This document shows, one piece after another, positions 25,793-34,623 of a stretch of DNA of 51,252 bases (within the stretch, counting starts at the first letter, position 1; every line of letters starts with the position of its first letter). The DNA comes from Actinomycetes bacterium (lineage in GTDB: Bacteria; Actinomycetota; Acidimicrobiia; Acidimicrobiales; Palsa-688): assembly GCA_021847945.1 (NCBI GenBank), contig JAJZNG010000047.1:1-51252 (forward strand), given 5' to 3'. A program made the translations under genes and the position numbers. A model generated the notes under the pieces. That model was not told the DNA's origin. It saw nothing but the letters and a program-made list of their open reading frames with translations, and made no database searches.

Positions 25793-26601
25793 CGCTCGGC
25801 TTGGCCGGCGCTGGCGCGGCCGCCGTCTGGGATTGGCGTCCATCCTTGGGGGTCTGAAAGCCGGAACGCCGCCGTGGCGTTGTCCCATGTGGCTTTTGCG
25901 ATCGTCTCAGGGCTGACCCCGCGCAGTGCCGCGACGGCGGCTCCGACGAGTCCGACCCAGGCCGGCTCGTTCGGTTTGCCTCTGAAGGGAACGGGCGCAA
26001 GGTAGGGGCTGTCGGTTTCCACGAGCATCCGATCTACAGGACAGTCCTCTGCGGCCGCCTTCACGTCGTCTGCCTTCTTGAACGTTACGATGCCGCTGAA
26101 AGACACGTACCCGCCAAGGTCCAGGCATCGGTGCAGCTCTCGTGGTCCGCCGCTGAAGCAGTGAAGGACCCAGCGGTTTGGCAACGTCTCGCCCCCCAGG
26201 ATGTCGAACGTCTCGTCCCACGCGTCGCGAGTGTGTATCACAAGGGTGAGGTCGCGCTCGGCTGCCATCTGCACTTGGTCGGCAAAAGCTTTGCGCTGGG
26301 CTTCCCTCGGTGAGTGCTCGTAGAAGAAGTCGAGGCCGCACTCCCCGACCCCGACCACCACTTGGGGCGCCGGATCGACCAGATCGGCGATCGACTCGGA
26401 GCCGGCTGTCGCTTCGTGAGGGTGCAGACCGACGGTGGCTGACACCCCGGGGTGACGCCCTGCGACGGTGATAGCGGCGATGGAACGCTCGCGATCGGTG
26501 CCTATCGTGACCATCCGCGTGACGCCCGCTGCAGCGGCCCGGGCGACGATCTCGTCTCCCGAGGGATCGTCGGGTATGTGACAGTGGCTGTCAGTCCACA
26601 T
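25789..26601 (-). CDS. tatD: TatD-family metal-dependent DNase
   Basis: The 270-residue protein has DSHCHIP near the N-terminus for metal binding, a conserved Glu in GECGLDFFYE, LTLVIHTRDAW, LHCFSGG, and ETDSPYLAPVPFRGKPNEPAWV, all TatD signatures. Family members are Mg-dependent 3'-5' nucleases linked to DNA repair and RNA turnover. ATG 26601 has GGGAG 8 nt upstream; the open frame beyond it to 26820 would overlap metG. It is followed by rsmA with a GTGA overlap. Confidence 0.95.
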   Translation of the reverse strand: MWTDSHCHIPDDPSGDEIVARAAAAGVTRMVTIGTDRERSIAAITVAGRHPGVSATVGLHPHEATAGSESIADLVDPAPQVVVGVGECGLDFFYEHSPREAQRKAFADQVQMAAERDLTLVIHTRDAWDETFDILGGETLPNRWVLHCFSGGPRELHRCLDLGGYVSFSGIVTFKKADDVKAAAEDCPVDRMLVETDSPYLAPVPFRGKPNEPAWVGLVGAAVAALRGVSPETIAKATWDNATAAFRLSDPQGWTPIPDGGRASAGQAER

Positions 26602-26621
26602 CTGTTCGGCTCCCGTCGGGC

Positions 26622-28130
26622 TCAGGCCGTCATCCGGGGGAACAAGGGTGCGCCTCTCCGAACGCTCAGGCCACCCGGGTAGCCTCCCCACTGGGCGGCC
26701 TCTGGAAGGCGTTGGGCTGTCACGTCGCTTGACAGCCCGATGCGCCGCCAGATCTCCTGCGACGCCCGGGTGAGAGCCGGACTGGCAAGCAGCGCCACCA
26801 GCCGGAGCACCTCGAGGCAATCTCCGAGGACTGCGTCCACGTCGGGCCCTGGGTCAGCCTTCCACGGCTCGGCTTGCTCCAGGGAGGCGTTCGCTTCGCG
26901 CACGAGCCTCCATGTGGCCTCCAACGCTTCGCTCGGGGCGATCCTCTGCCACGCATGGGAGGCCTGTTCGTAGACCTCCGCGGCGACTGCCCGCAGATGG
27001 CTGTCCGGGTTCGGCGCCGGTCCCACACCCCCGCACTTGCGTTCCACGACCGTCGACACTCTCGCCAGAAGGTTGCCGAGGTTGTTGGCGAGGTCCGAGT
27101 TGTAGCGTGACACCATCGCCTCGTAGGAGAAGTCCCCGTCGGGTCCGAAGGCCTGATCCCTCAAGAAGTGGTACCGGTAACCGTCCACCCCGAAGTCGGC
27201 GACGAGATCGGCCGGCGCTATCTGGTTGAGGGCCGTCTTGGACATCTTCTCGCCGCCGACCAGGAGATAGCCGTGCACTGCGATCCGCTTCGGGGGGGCC
27301 AGGCCTGCGGCCATCAACAGTGCCGGCCAGTAAACGCAGTGGAAGCGAAGGATGTCCTTGCCGATCAGGTGGTGCACGGCCGGCCACCAACGCTCGAAAC
27401 GCTCGGGGTCAGATCCGTAGCCGACCGCAGTGGCGTAGTTGATCAGCGCGTCGTACCACACGTAAAAGACGTGGCTGGCGTCCCACGGGACCGGCACGCC
27501 CCATTTGATCGACGTCCTCGAGATGGAAATGTCACGCAGGCCGCCCCGGATCAGGCCTATCGCCTCGTTGCGTTTGGATTCTGGTGTCACCGCCCCTGGG
27601 TTGTCCTCGTACCAGGCGAGAAGGCGCTCTGAGAGCCCTGACAGCTTGAAGAAGTAGTTCTCCTCTGAGAGCACCTCGACCGGGCGGTGATGTATCGGGC
27701 ATGTCATACCCTCGTCGAGCTCGGATTCGACGTAGTAGGCCTCGCAGGAGACGCAGTAGAGACCCTCGTAGGGGCGTAGCTCGATCCATCCGTTGTCGAA
27801 CGCTGCCTGCATGAGCTCGGCGGTCGCTTTGTAATGGCGCTCCTCGGTGGTCCGGATGAAGTCGTCGTTGGACACGTCCAGGGCTTCCCACGCCTGCCGG
27901 TAGCGTTCGCTGGTCCGGTCGGCCTGCTCCTTGGGGGTGATGCCGTTCGCTTCGGCGGCGCGTGCGACTTTGAGCCCGTGCTCGTCGGTGCCGGTCAAGA
28001 AGAACACGTCGTCGCCGCACATACGATGCCAGCGGGCCAGAGCGTCGGCTGTGACGGTGGTGTACGCGTGGCCTATGTGAGGAGCGTCGTTGACGTAGTA
28101 GATGGGGGTTGTCACGTAGAAGCGGGCCAC
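26622..28130 (-). CDS. metG: Methionyl-tRNA synthetase
   Basis: The 502-residue synthetase has HIGH at 18-21, a zinc finger of the one-metal type (Cys126-x-x-Cys129 and Cys144), and the KMSKS-like K295-M-S-K-T299. The anticodon-binding alpha-helical domain fills the C-terminus. There is no C-terminal EMAP-type tRNA-binding module, as in actinobacterial short forms. It charges initiator and elongator tRNA-Met. GTG 28130 lies 8 nt after a TACCCT hexamer with no ribosome binding site, which suggests a leaderless message. The following tatD starts 20 nt after its stop. Confidence 0.96.
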   Translation of the reverse strand: MARFYVTTPIYYVNDAPHIGHAYTTVTADALARWHRMCGDDVFFLTGTDEHGLKVARAAEANGITPKEQADRTSERYRQAWEALDVSNDDFIRTTEERHYKATAELMQAAFDNGWIELRPYEGLYCVSCEAYYVESELDEGMTCPIHHRPVEVLSEENYFFKLSGLSERLLAWYEDNPGAVTPESKRNEAIGLIRGGLRDISISRTSIKWGVPVPWDASHVFYVWYDALINYATAVGYGSDPERFERWWPAVHHLIGKDILRFHCVYWPALLMAAGLAPPKRIAVHGYLLVGGEKMSKTALNQIAPADLVADFGVDGYRYHFLRDQAFGPDGDFSYEAMVSRYNSDLANNLGNLLARVSTVVERKCGGVGPAPNPDSHLRAVAAEVYEQASHAWQRIAPSEALEATWRLVREANASLEQAEPWKADPGPDVDAVLGDCLEVLRLVALLASPALTRASQEIWRRIGLSSDVTAQRLPEAAQWGGYPGGLSVRRGAPLFPRMTA

Positions 28131-28138
28131 AGACCACG

Positions 28139-28144
28139 AGGGTA
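28139..28144 (-). promoter_or_regulatory. Possible -10 element of metG (TACCCT)
   Basis: On the minus strand TACCCT ends 8 nt before the GTG start and no Shine-Dalgarno sequence is present. It is the same hexamer as upstream of sodX. Confidence 0.35.
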
Positions 28145-28178
28145 GGCGACGGCGGAGCCGTGCCGGCTCATTCTGTGG

Positions 28179-29054
28179 CTACGACGTCAGGCGCTCGACT
28201 CCTTCATCCAGGTTCAGCGCTATTTCGTAAACTTGCCTGCGTTTGACTCCCGTAGCTGCAGATACTTCGTCGACGGCACTGCGCCGGGACGACCCCGTGG
28301 CGACGGCCCTCTTGAGCAGGTCCTCCACGTGCTTGTCGGCGACGTCGGGCTTGACTTCGTCGACGTTGGGACCTACGAGCAGGACCCACTCCCCCCGTTC
28401 GTCGACGTCGGCGCGCTCGAATCCCAGTACCGCCTCCCCGAGGGTTCCCCTCCAGACCTGCTCGTGGACCTTAGTGAGCTCCCGCGCCCAGACGTAGACC
28501 CTCCCTGGCCCGCAGGCCGCTTCGAGGTCGACTGTGGTGGCCCTCACCCGGTTGCCCGCCTCGTAGATGACGGTCGTAAGCGGCGACGAGGCGATCCGCC
28601 CGAGGGCTTCGAGGCGTGCCGTGCCTTTGCGCGCTAGGAACCCAACGAACGTGAACCCGTTGCCGGGTATGCCCGATATGGCCACGGCGGCGACGGCCGC
28701 CGAGGGACCCGGGATTACTGAGATCGCGAACCCGGCTGCGGCGGCTGCTCGCACGACCTCGGCTCCCGGGTCCGACACGGCTGGCATCCCTGCGTCGCTC
28801 ACGAGCACCACTCGCTCTTCGCCTGCGAAGGTCGCCACGACGCGGGCCGATATGTCAGCCTCGTTGTTGCGGTCGAGGCGGACGAGTCGGGGGGTTTTCA
28901 CACCGATAGCGCTGAATAGCTTCCGGGTGCGTCTCGTGTCCTCACACAAAACGACGGTCGCGTCGGCCAGCGCGTTCGTCGCCCGGGGGGACAAGTCCCC
29001 TAGGTTGCCGATCGGCGTTCCGACCACTACGAGCGTGCCCGCCGGGCCGCTCAA
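28179..29054 (-). CDS. rsmI: 16S rRNA 2'-O-ribose C1402 methyltransferase
   Basis: The 291-residue protein has the RsmI pattern: LVVVGTPIGNLGDLSPRA at the N-terminus, VLCEDTRRTRKLF, VSDAGMPAVSDPGA, VIPGPSAAVAAVAISG and FVGFLARKG. It methylates the ribose of C1402 in the 16S decoding centre. It overlaps the upstream DUF192 gene by 4 bp and belongs to the ychF unit. Its end is separated from metG by about 50 nt. Confidence 0.95.
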   Translation of the reverse strand: MSGPAGTLVVVGTPIGNLGDLSPRATNALADATVVLCEDTRRTRKLFSAIGVKTPRLVRLDRNNEADISARVVATFAGEERVVLVSDAGMPAVSDPGAEVVRAAAAAGFAISVIPGPSAAVAAVAISGIPGNGFTFVGFLARKGTARLEALGRIASSPLTTVIYEAGNRVRATTVDLEAACGPGRVYVWARELTKVHEQVWRGTLGEAVLGFERADVDERGEWVLLVGPNVDEVKPDVADKHVEDLLKRAVATGSSRRSAVDEVSAATGVKRRQVYEIALNLDEGVERLTS

Positions 29055-29380
29055 CTGGAGCGGACCTCCAAGACGTCACCGACGCGAAGCGACCAGCGCT
29101 CGAAGCTGCCTACGTCGGCGACGAGCAGTTCGCCACCGCGCAAGCCTGGCATGCGCACCCTCAGGGACCGCATGGTGCGGGCCTTCTTCACCACGAGGCG
29201 TTCGGCTCCTTCCCCGTCGGGCAGACGCTCGCACCACGCGACGTCGAGGCTACGCCTGGAGCCCACGCTGTGAGCCGGCCCCCACCTACCGACCAGGGTG
29301 ACACCGGACGTGGCGGCCGTGTGCGACCCGGGCTCGTCGAGTGTCGCGAGGACCGTTCCGTCTCTGATGAGCCAGGGCAT
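29051..29380 (-). CDS. DUF192 family protein
   Basis: The 109-residue protein resembles DUF192 (COG1430): an opening PWLIRDGTVLATL, a central SVGSRRSLDVAWC stretch matching the family's usual GMRFPIDVAFCD, and the ending GSFERWSLRVGDVLEVR. The family is often secreted or periplasmic, but no signal sequence is visible here and the function is unknown. ATG 29380 stands 5 nt after ychF; the open frame further upstream is a shadow of ychF. A 4-bp overlap with rsmI follows. Confidence 0.75.
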   Translation of the reverse strand: MPWLIRDGTVLATLDEPGSHTAATSGVTLVGRWGPAHSVGSRRSLDVAWCERLPDGEGAERLVVKKARTMRSLRVRMPGLRGGELLVADVGSFERWSLRVGDVLEVRSS

Positions 29381-29385
29381 CGGGG

Positions 29386-30462
29386 TCAGACGTTGAAGCG
29401 GATTTCCAGCACGTCGCCGTCGCGGACCTCGTAGTCTTTGCCTTCCACGCGAAGCTTCCCGGCTTCTTTGGCCTTGTTCCACGAGCCGATCCCGAGAAGT
29501 TCGTCCCAGTGGATCACCTCCGCTCGGATGAAGCCCCGCTGCAGGTCGGAGTGGATCACGCCTGCGCACTCCGGGGCTCGGGCGCCGGCGCGGAACGTCC
29601 ATGCGCGGCTCTCCTTGTCCCCGGTGGTGAAGAACGTCCTACGTCCCAGCAGGTGGTAGGCGGCCCGGGTAACTCTGGCAAGGGCCCCCTCGCCGAGTCC
29701 GAGACCTTCTAGCAACTCGAGGCGTTCGTCGGGGTCGAGCATCGCGGCTTCAGCTTCGAGCGCCACGCTCACACCGAGGGTTTCTCCGTGCCCGCCCAGG
29801 TGTTCGACCACCGGCTTGGTGATGGTCTCGGATTCTGCGAGCTGGTCTTCGCCTAGGTTGACGACGGCGAGCACCGGCTTGTTGGTCAGCAAGAAGAACG
29901 GCCGCAGCGCTGCGCGTTCTTCGACGCTCAGATCGCTCCGGTAAATCGGCACCGCGGAGTCCAGAACGGTTTTGGCCCTCTCCAGGGCGTCCACCTCACC
30001 TTGAAGGCTCTTGTCGGACCGAGCGGCTTTGCGCCGCTTGTCAACCTGGTTGTCGACGGTTGCCGCGTCGGCGAGCACCAGTTCAAGCTCGAGCACCGTG
30101 AGATCTTCGAGAGGGTCGTTCCCGCCGACAACGTTGTCGTCCTCGAACGAGCGAAGCACCATGCACAAAGCGTCAACCTCTCGGATTCCGGCCAGGAAGC
30201 GGTTTCCGAGACCTTCGCCGCTCGACGAGCCCGCAACGAGCCCGGCTATGTCGACGAACTCCACCGTGGCCGGCACCACCTTGCGGCTGGAGCTCATGAC
30301 GGCGAGCTGGTCGAGCCTGCTGTCAGCGACACGCGCGATCCCCTGGGTCGACTCGGTGGTCGAAAAGGGGTGGGCTGCGACGGCGGCGGACCCGCCGGTC
30401 AAGGCGTTGAACAGGCTCGATTTGCCGGAGTTGGCCAGACCGACGATGCCGAGACGTTCCAT
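29386..30462 (-). CDS. ychF: Redox-regulated ATPase YchF (OLA1)
   Basis: This 358-residue translation-linked NTPase has G1 at residues 8-16 (GLANSGKSS), the switch STTESTQG, DIAGLV for G3, and a NxxE-type G4 in LAVVNLGEDQ, which explains the family's ATP preference. The C-terminal TGS domain ends GKDYEVRDGDVLEIRFNV. YchF binds ribosomes and is linked to stress responses and protein quality control. A GGAG is close to the ATG, but a TAGCGT also ends 7 nt upstream. It leads the unit ychF-DUF192-rsmI. Confidence 0.95.
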   Translation of the reverse strand: MERLGIVGLANSGKSSLFNALTGGSAAVAAHPFSTTESTQGIARVADSRLDQLAVMSSSRKVVPATVEFVDIAGLVAGSSSGEGLGNRFLAGIREVDALCMVLRSFEDDNVVGGNDPLEDLTVLELELVLADAATVDNQVDKRRKAARSDKSLQGEVDALERAKTVLDSAVPIYRSDLSVEERAALRPFFLLTNKPVLAVVNLGEDQLAESETITKPVVEHLGGHGETLGVSVALEAEAAMLDPDERLELLEGLGLGEGALARVTRAAYHLLGRRTFFTTGDKESRAWTFRAGARAPECAGVIHSDLQRGFIRAEVIHWDELLGIGSWNKAKEAGKLRVEGKDYEVRDGDVLEIRFNV

Positions 30463-30469
30463 CTACTCC

Positions 30470-30475
30470 ACGCTA
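30470..30475 (-). promoter_or_regulatory. Possible -10 element of ychF (TAGCGT)
   Basis: On the minus strand TAGCGT ends 7 nt before the ATG. The intervening bases contain GGAG, too close to the ATG for a normal ribosome binding site. Confidence 0.3.
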
Positions 30476-30524
30476 CCGGCTTTACGCCACCGACTCTGCC
30501 CTCCTGGGACTGCTCTACGCTCAC

Positions 30525-30555
30525 TTGGCGGGCCTTGCCGACATGGCCCTAAGAT
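30525..30555 (+). promoter_or_regulatory. Possible promoter of bL37 (TTGGCG and TAAGAT)
   Basis: TTGGCG and TAAGAT stand 19 nt apart, and TAAGAT ends 8 nt before the ATG. With this spacing the transcript would begin at or next to the start codon. Confidence 0.4.
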
Positions 30556-30563
30556 GTACCGCT

Positions 30564-30647
30564 ATGTCGAAACGCACTCACAAGGCTCGCTCACGGGCGC
30601 GGCGCAACAAAGCCAACCACGGGCGCAAACCTAACAGGGGTCGCTGA
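30564..30647 (+). CDS. Small ribosomal protein, bL37-like
   Basis: The 27-residue basic protein begins MSKRTHKARSRARRNK and ends KANHGRKPNRGR. The Lys-Ala-Asn-His-Gly-x-x-Pro-Asn pattern is that of bL37, the tiny large-subunit protein seen in mycobacterial ribosomes and found in actinobacterial genomes. It is too short for many gene finders. Its end overlaps the end of the PfkB gene by 17 nt on the opposite strand. Identity rests on composition and motif alone. Confidence 0.8.
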   Translation: MSKRTHKARSRARRNKANHGRKPNRGR

Positions 30648-31728
30648 TCCCGAGAAGGTCTGAAGCCTCCGCTCGGGCGCCGAAACGGGTGATCACCTTC
30701 GACGCCATGAGGCCGCCGATCTCGGCGCTGCGCCGGGCGCCGAGGTGGTTGACGATGCCGTAAAGGTAGCCAGCAGCGAAGCTGTCACCGGCGCCAGTTG
30801 TGTCGACGACCCTGTCGACCTTGGGTGCGCCGACACGCAGCGTTTGCCCGTCTTCCGCCACCACGCAACCTTGTGCTCCCAGGGTGACGACAACCGTCGG
30901 GCAGACGGCGGACAGCTCCCGCAGCGCCGAGTGCGTGTCGGGTTGGCCGCTCAGCACAAGGGCCTCCTCCTCGTTAGCGAAGAGCACTTGCACCGAGTCG
31001 AGCAGTTCTCTCATTTCGTCGCGGTGCAAGCTGACCCAGAAAGGGTCAGACGCCGAAAGCGCCACCAGCGTCGACGATGTCGACGCTGCTTTTATCGCTG
31101 CGGCTACCGCCGTGTCCGTCACAGCCTTTCCGCACAGGTAGCCCTCTATATAGACGACGTCGGCTTGGGAGACCTGGAGCGGGTCCACCTCCGATGCGGC
31201 CAGCTCGCCTCCCGCTCCGAGACTGGTGCACATGGTCCTCTCTGCGTCGGGAGTGACCATTACGATGCTGATGCCTGTGCCGGGACTGCCGGGACGCCCA
31301 GCCGTGACCGTGTCTGGGTGTCCGCCGGCCGCTGCGTCGTTGCGTTCGGACCGCTGTTCTGTTCGCGGCTCTGCGAAGCTAACACCGCCAGCTTTCAAGT
31401 CAGCGGCGAAGAACGCTCCGAGCTCGTCGTCGGCGACGCGCCCGACGAAGCTCGTCGGAACCCCGAGCGCCGCTAGGCCTACGGCCGTGTTGGCGGCAGA
31501 TCCCCCAGACGCCATCTTCGTCACTTCTACCTGAGAACGGACGTGGGCGGCCCGTTCCGGCTCGACGAGGCTCATCGTCGCCTTGTCGAGCCCGAGCTGT
31601 TCCAACAGGGCGTCGTCGCAGGACGCCAAGACGTCGACGATGGCGTGGCCGATGGTAACTACACGGGGGCTGTCTTGCACCCCGAAGACGGTAGCCGGGC
31701 CAGTCACTAGGGTTGGTGCTTTAGGCAA
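30631..31728 (-). CDS. PfkB-family carbohydrate or adenosine kinase
   Basis: The 365-residue protein has PfkB motifs: GHAIVDVLASCDD near the start, ASGGSAANTAVGLAALG, and the catalytic DTTGAGDSFAAGYLYG near residue 312 with the base Asp. The general shape resembles adenosine kinases of this family, but an extra low-complexity segment near 122-150 (Arg/Asn/Ala/Gly-rich) is inserted in the lid region and the substrate is not certain. The TTG at 31728 was chosen because GGAG lies 7 nt upstream; GTG 31707 and 31680 are alternatives. Its start is only 24 bp from the divergent pepN start. Confidence 0.83.
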   Translation of the reverse strand: MPKAPTLVTGPATVFGVQDSPRVVTIGHAIVDVLASCDDALLEQLGLDKATMSLVEPERAAHVRSQVEVTKMASGGSAANTAVGLAALGVPTSFVGRVADDELGAFFAADLKAGGVSFAEPRTEQRSERNDAAAGGHPDTVTAGRPGSPGTGISIVMVTPDAERTMCTSLGAGGELAASEVDPLQVSQADVVYIEGYLCGKAVTDTAVAAAIKAASTSSTLVALSASDPFWVSLHRDEMRELLDSVQVLFANEEEALVLSGQPDTHSALRELSAVCPTVVVTLGAQGCVVAEDGQTLRVGAPKVDRVVDTTGAGDSFAAGYLYGIVNHLGARRSAEIGGLMASKVITRFGARAEASDLLGISDPC

Positions 31729-31752
31729 CTAGAAACTCCGAGAGGACCACAC

Positions 31753-34350
31753 ATGGCGAACACCGACAGCTACCGTCTGGCGCGCACAGCCGTCCCACGC
31801 CGCTACGACCTTGCGATGCGGCCGCACCTCGACTCTGCGACCTTTGAGGGCACCGTATCCGTGGACCTCGACCTGCTGGAGGACGCCGACAGCATCGTCT
31901 TGAACGCCGCCGAGCTCGAAATATCCTCCGCGGAGCTGACAAGCCCGGCAGGGGCAGTCCTCGTCCCCACAGCGGTCCTGCATCCCGAGGAGGAGCGCCT
32001 CGAGCTGCGCTTCGGATCTCCAGCGCAGGCCGGAGCCGGCTACCGGCTGTCCCTCGCCTTCAGGGGCGTGCTGAACGACCACCTTCGCGGCTTCTACCGC
32101 AGCACTTTCAAGTCCCCTGACGGCCAGGAAGTGACGATAGCGACAACACAGTTCGAGGCAACAGACGCCCGCCGGGCTTTCCCGTGCTGGGATGAACCTG
32201 ATTTCAAGGCGACCTTCCAGGTCACCTTGGACGTCCCCGCCGGCTGTGTAGGGCTGTCTAACGGCCCGGTCGCCTCCGAGGAGACACTCGGGGATGGATG
32301 GACCCGTGTGCGCTTCGCGGAGACGATGCCGATGTCCACCTACCTGGTCGCTTTCATAGTCGGACCTTTCGAGTTGACCGCACCGGTCGACGTCTCAGGC
32401 GTGCCGGTCAGGGTGGCGACGGTCCCTTCGAAGCAGCCGCTGACGCCTTTCGCGCTTGATGCGGCAGCCCATGCCCTGCGCTTCTTGTCGGACTACTTCG
32501 CGATTCCTTACCCGGAGGCGAAACTCGACCACGTGGCTATCCCCGACTTCGCCTTCGGGGCGATGGAGAACCTCGGCCTTGTCACATACCGTGAGACGGC
32601 ACTTCTCGTCGACTCTGCCCGCGCGGCGCAGACGGAGATGGCCCGGGTCGCTTCTGTGATCGCGCACGAGACAGCCCACATGTGGTTCGGGGATCTGGTG
32701 ACGATGAAATGGTGGAACGGGATCTGGCTCAACGAGGCGTTCGCTACTTTCATGGAGCTGACCACCACCGACGCTTTCAAGCCCGCCTGGCAGATGTGGG
32801 CGGCGTTCGCAGCTGGCAAGGCGGCGGCCATGGCCGTCGACGGCTTGGAGTCGACCCGGCCGGTGGAGTACCCGGTGGGCCGCCCGGAAGAGGCCGAGGG
32901 CATGTTCGACCTGCTCACCTACCAAAAAGGTGGTTCGGTCCTCAAAATGCTGGAGCGCTACCTCGGAGCCGAGACTTTCCGGCTTGGCATCTCGGCTTAC
33001 TTGTCGTCGCACGCCCATTCGAACACCGAGACCTCGGACCTTTGGGACGCGCTGGAGCAGATCTCGGGCGAACCGGTGCGGTCGATCATGGACTCTTGGA
33101 TCTTCCAGGGAGGTCACCCCCTCGTCGAGGCTGCTCTCAGCGACGATGGGACCTCCGTGGCGCTCTCCCAGAGGCGCTTCACCTACCGCCCAGCTCCAGC
33201 CGGCACCGACGCGGCCACGTGGAAGGTTCCCGTTAACCTGCGCTTGTCCGCCGGTGGAGTCGTCCGCGACGAACGCCTGCTCCTCGATGCTGACGGCTCC
33301 ACCGTGTCCCTCGACGCTCCGGTCGACTGGTTGATCGTGAACGCCGGAGGATGGGGTTTCTACCGTTGCTCTTACAGCCCTCAGCTGAGACGGCGCCTGC
33401 TCGACGCCCGCCTGGCTGAGGTAGCGGAGCCTATGGAGCGCTTCAACTATCTAAGCGACACCTGGGCCGAGGTGGTAGCAGGAACCGCCGAGGTGGAGGA
33501 TTGGGCGGCGGGCGCCGCCGCGCTCGGTCCTGACAGCGACCCGGACGTTTGGACCTCTCTGGGTTCGGGCCTGCACATGCTGGACCTCGCTGGCGACGAC
33601 GATGACCGGGCGGCGGTGGCCCGCTTCGCGGCGTCGCTGGCGACGCCGGTGTGGAGCTCGCTCGGCTGGATCCCCACCGAGGGCGAACCGGAGAGAACCG
33701 CCACAGCCAGAGCGAGGGTCCTGTCGGTCCTAGCCCAGATAGCCAAAGACCCGGCGGTGGTAGCGCAGAGCGTCGCACGTCTTCGCGAGCACCTTGTGTC
33801 GCCGCCAGGGCCGGACGGGCTGGCAGCTGACCTCGTGGGAGTCTGCGCACGTGTCGCTGTCGGGTCGGGGGGTGAGGACGAGTGGAACCTCGTCCTGGAC
33901 GCGTACACCAAGGCCGGGTCCCCCCAAGAGGAGCAGCGCTACCTGTTCGCTCTCGCCGAAGCGACGTCGGAGTCTCTACGGGAGCGGACCTTGCAGATGA
34001 CGCTGGGATCTCAGGTGCGATCCCAAGACGCCCCCCTGGCGATAGCCACACTGATGGGCCAGCGCGGAGCAGCCGACCAAGCGTGGGATTGGGTCGAATC
34101 GAACTGGGACGAGCTAGCCGCCCGGATGCCCCACAGCCTCCTAGTGAGGATATTGGAGTCCACCTCCAGTTTCGTCGATCCTGTGGTGGCCGCGAGAGTC
34201 AAGGCTTTCTGCTCTTCGAGGGACCTCACGTTGAGCCCGGTGCGTCTGGCTCAGATACTCGAACGTCTCGACGTGAACGTCTCTCTCGCGCAGCGTCTAA
34301 GGGGCACCATCGCTGGCAGGCTCGCCGATTTCGTCTCCCCCGAGGAGTGA
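31753..34350 (+). CDS. pepN: Aminopeptidase N (M1 family)
   Basis: This 865-residue zinc metallopeptidase has the substrate-binding GAMEN at 269-273, the zinc site HETAH at 305-309, and the third ligand Glu328 after the standard 18-residue gap. An ERAP1-like alpha-helical C-terminal domain follows, so it is complete. It removes N-terminal amino acids from peptides in the cytoplasm. GAGAGGA 7 nt before the ATG is a good ribosome binding site. Its last 54 nt overlap the converging xseB gene. Confidence 0.96.
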   Translation: MANTDSYRLARTAVPRRYDLAMRPHLDSATFEGTVSVDLDLLEDADSIVLNAAELEISSAELTSPAGAVLVPTAVLHPEEERLELRFGSPAQAGAGYRLSLAFRGVLNDHLRGFYRSTFKSPDGQEVTIATTQFEATDARRAFPCWDEPDFKATFQVTLDVPAGCVGLSNGPVASEETLGDGWTRVRFAETMPMSTYLVAFIVGPFELTAPVDVSGVPVRVATVPSKQPLTPFALDAAAHALRFLSDYFAIPYPEAKLDHVAIPDFAFGAMENLGLVTYRETALLVDSARAAQTEMARVASVIAHETAHMWFGDLVTMKWWNGIWLNEAFATFMELTTTDAFKPAWQMWAAFAAGKAAAMAVDGLESTRPVEYPVGRPEEAEGMFDLLTYQKGGSVLKMLERYLGAETFRLGISAYLSSHAHSNTETSDLWDALEQISGEPVRSIMDSWIFQGGHPLVEAALSDDGTSVALSQRRFTYRPAPAGTDAATWKVPVNLRLSAGGVVRDERLLLDADGSTVSLDAPVDWLIVNAGGWGFYRCSYSPQLRRRLLDARLAEVAEPMERFNYLSDTWAEVVAGTAEVEDWAAGAAALGPDSDPDVWTSLGSGLHMLDLAGDDDDRAAVARFAASLATPVWSSLGWIPTEGEPERTATARARVLSVLAQIAKDPAVVAQSVARLREHLVSPPGPDGLAADLVGVCARVAVGSGGEDEWNLVLDAYTKAGSPQEEQRYLFALAEATSESLRERTLQMTLGSQVRSQDAPLAIATLMGQRGAADQAWDWVESNWDELAARMPHSLLVRILESTSSFVDPVVAARVKAFCSSRDLTLSPVRLAQILERLDVNVSLAQRLRGTIAGRLADFVSPEE

Positions 34351-34623
34351 GCTTGCGTAGCCGTCCGGCACGGGCGCCGTACCACCGGCGAGGCGCTCGA
34401 CTCTGGCCCGCACCTGGTCGAGCCTCTGCCTAGCCTGCGCGTGGATGGCCTCCGCCTGCTCGTAGAGGTCCGCTGTCGCTTCTATACCTACGTCACCGGC
34501 GGCGAGGCGTGCGGTAAGACTTTCGAGCTCCTCCATGAGATCCTCGAAGGTCTTGTCGCGCTCCGAGCCGTGGGGCTGCGGCGAGTCCCTGCTAGGGACG
34601 CCATAAGCGTCGGAACCGGTCAT
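34297..34623 (-). CDS. xseB: Exodeoxyribonuclease VII small subunit
   Basis: The 108-residue protein contains the XseB core TFEDLMEELESLTARLAAGDVGIEATADLYEQA, a coiled-coil pattern that binds the large subunit, with a longer N-terminal extension than usual (typical proteins are 70-80 residues). With XseA it degrades single-stranded DNA from both ends to oligonucleotides. ATG 34623 overlaps the xseA stop as ATGA. Its 3' part overlaps pepN on the other strand. Confidence 0.88.
   Translation of the reverse strand: MTGSDAYGVPSRDSPQPHGSERDKTFEDLMEELESLTARLAAGDVGIEATADLYEQAEAIHAQARQRLDQVRARVERLAGGTAPVPDGYASSLLGGDEIGEPASDGAP

Noticed and set aside
32395-33117. Minus-strand open frame of 240 codons, rich in Arg and His
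   Set aside because: Antisense to the catalytic region of pepN.
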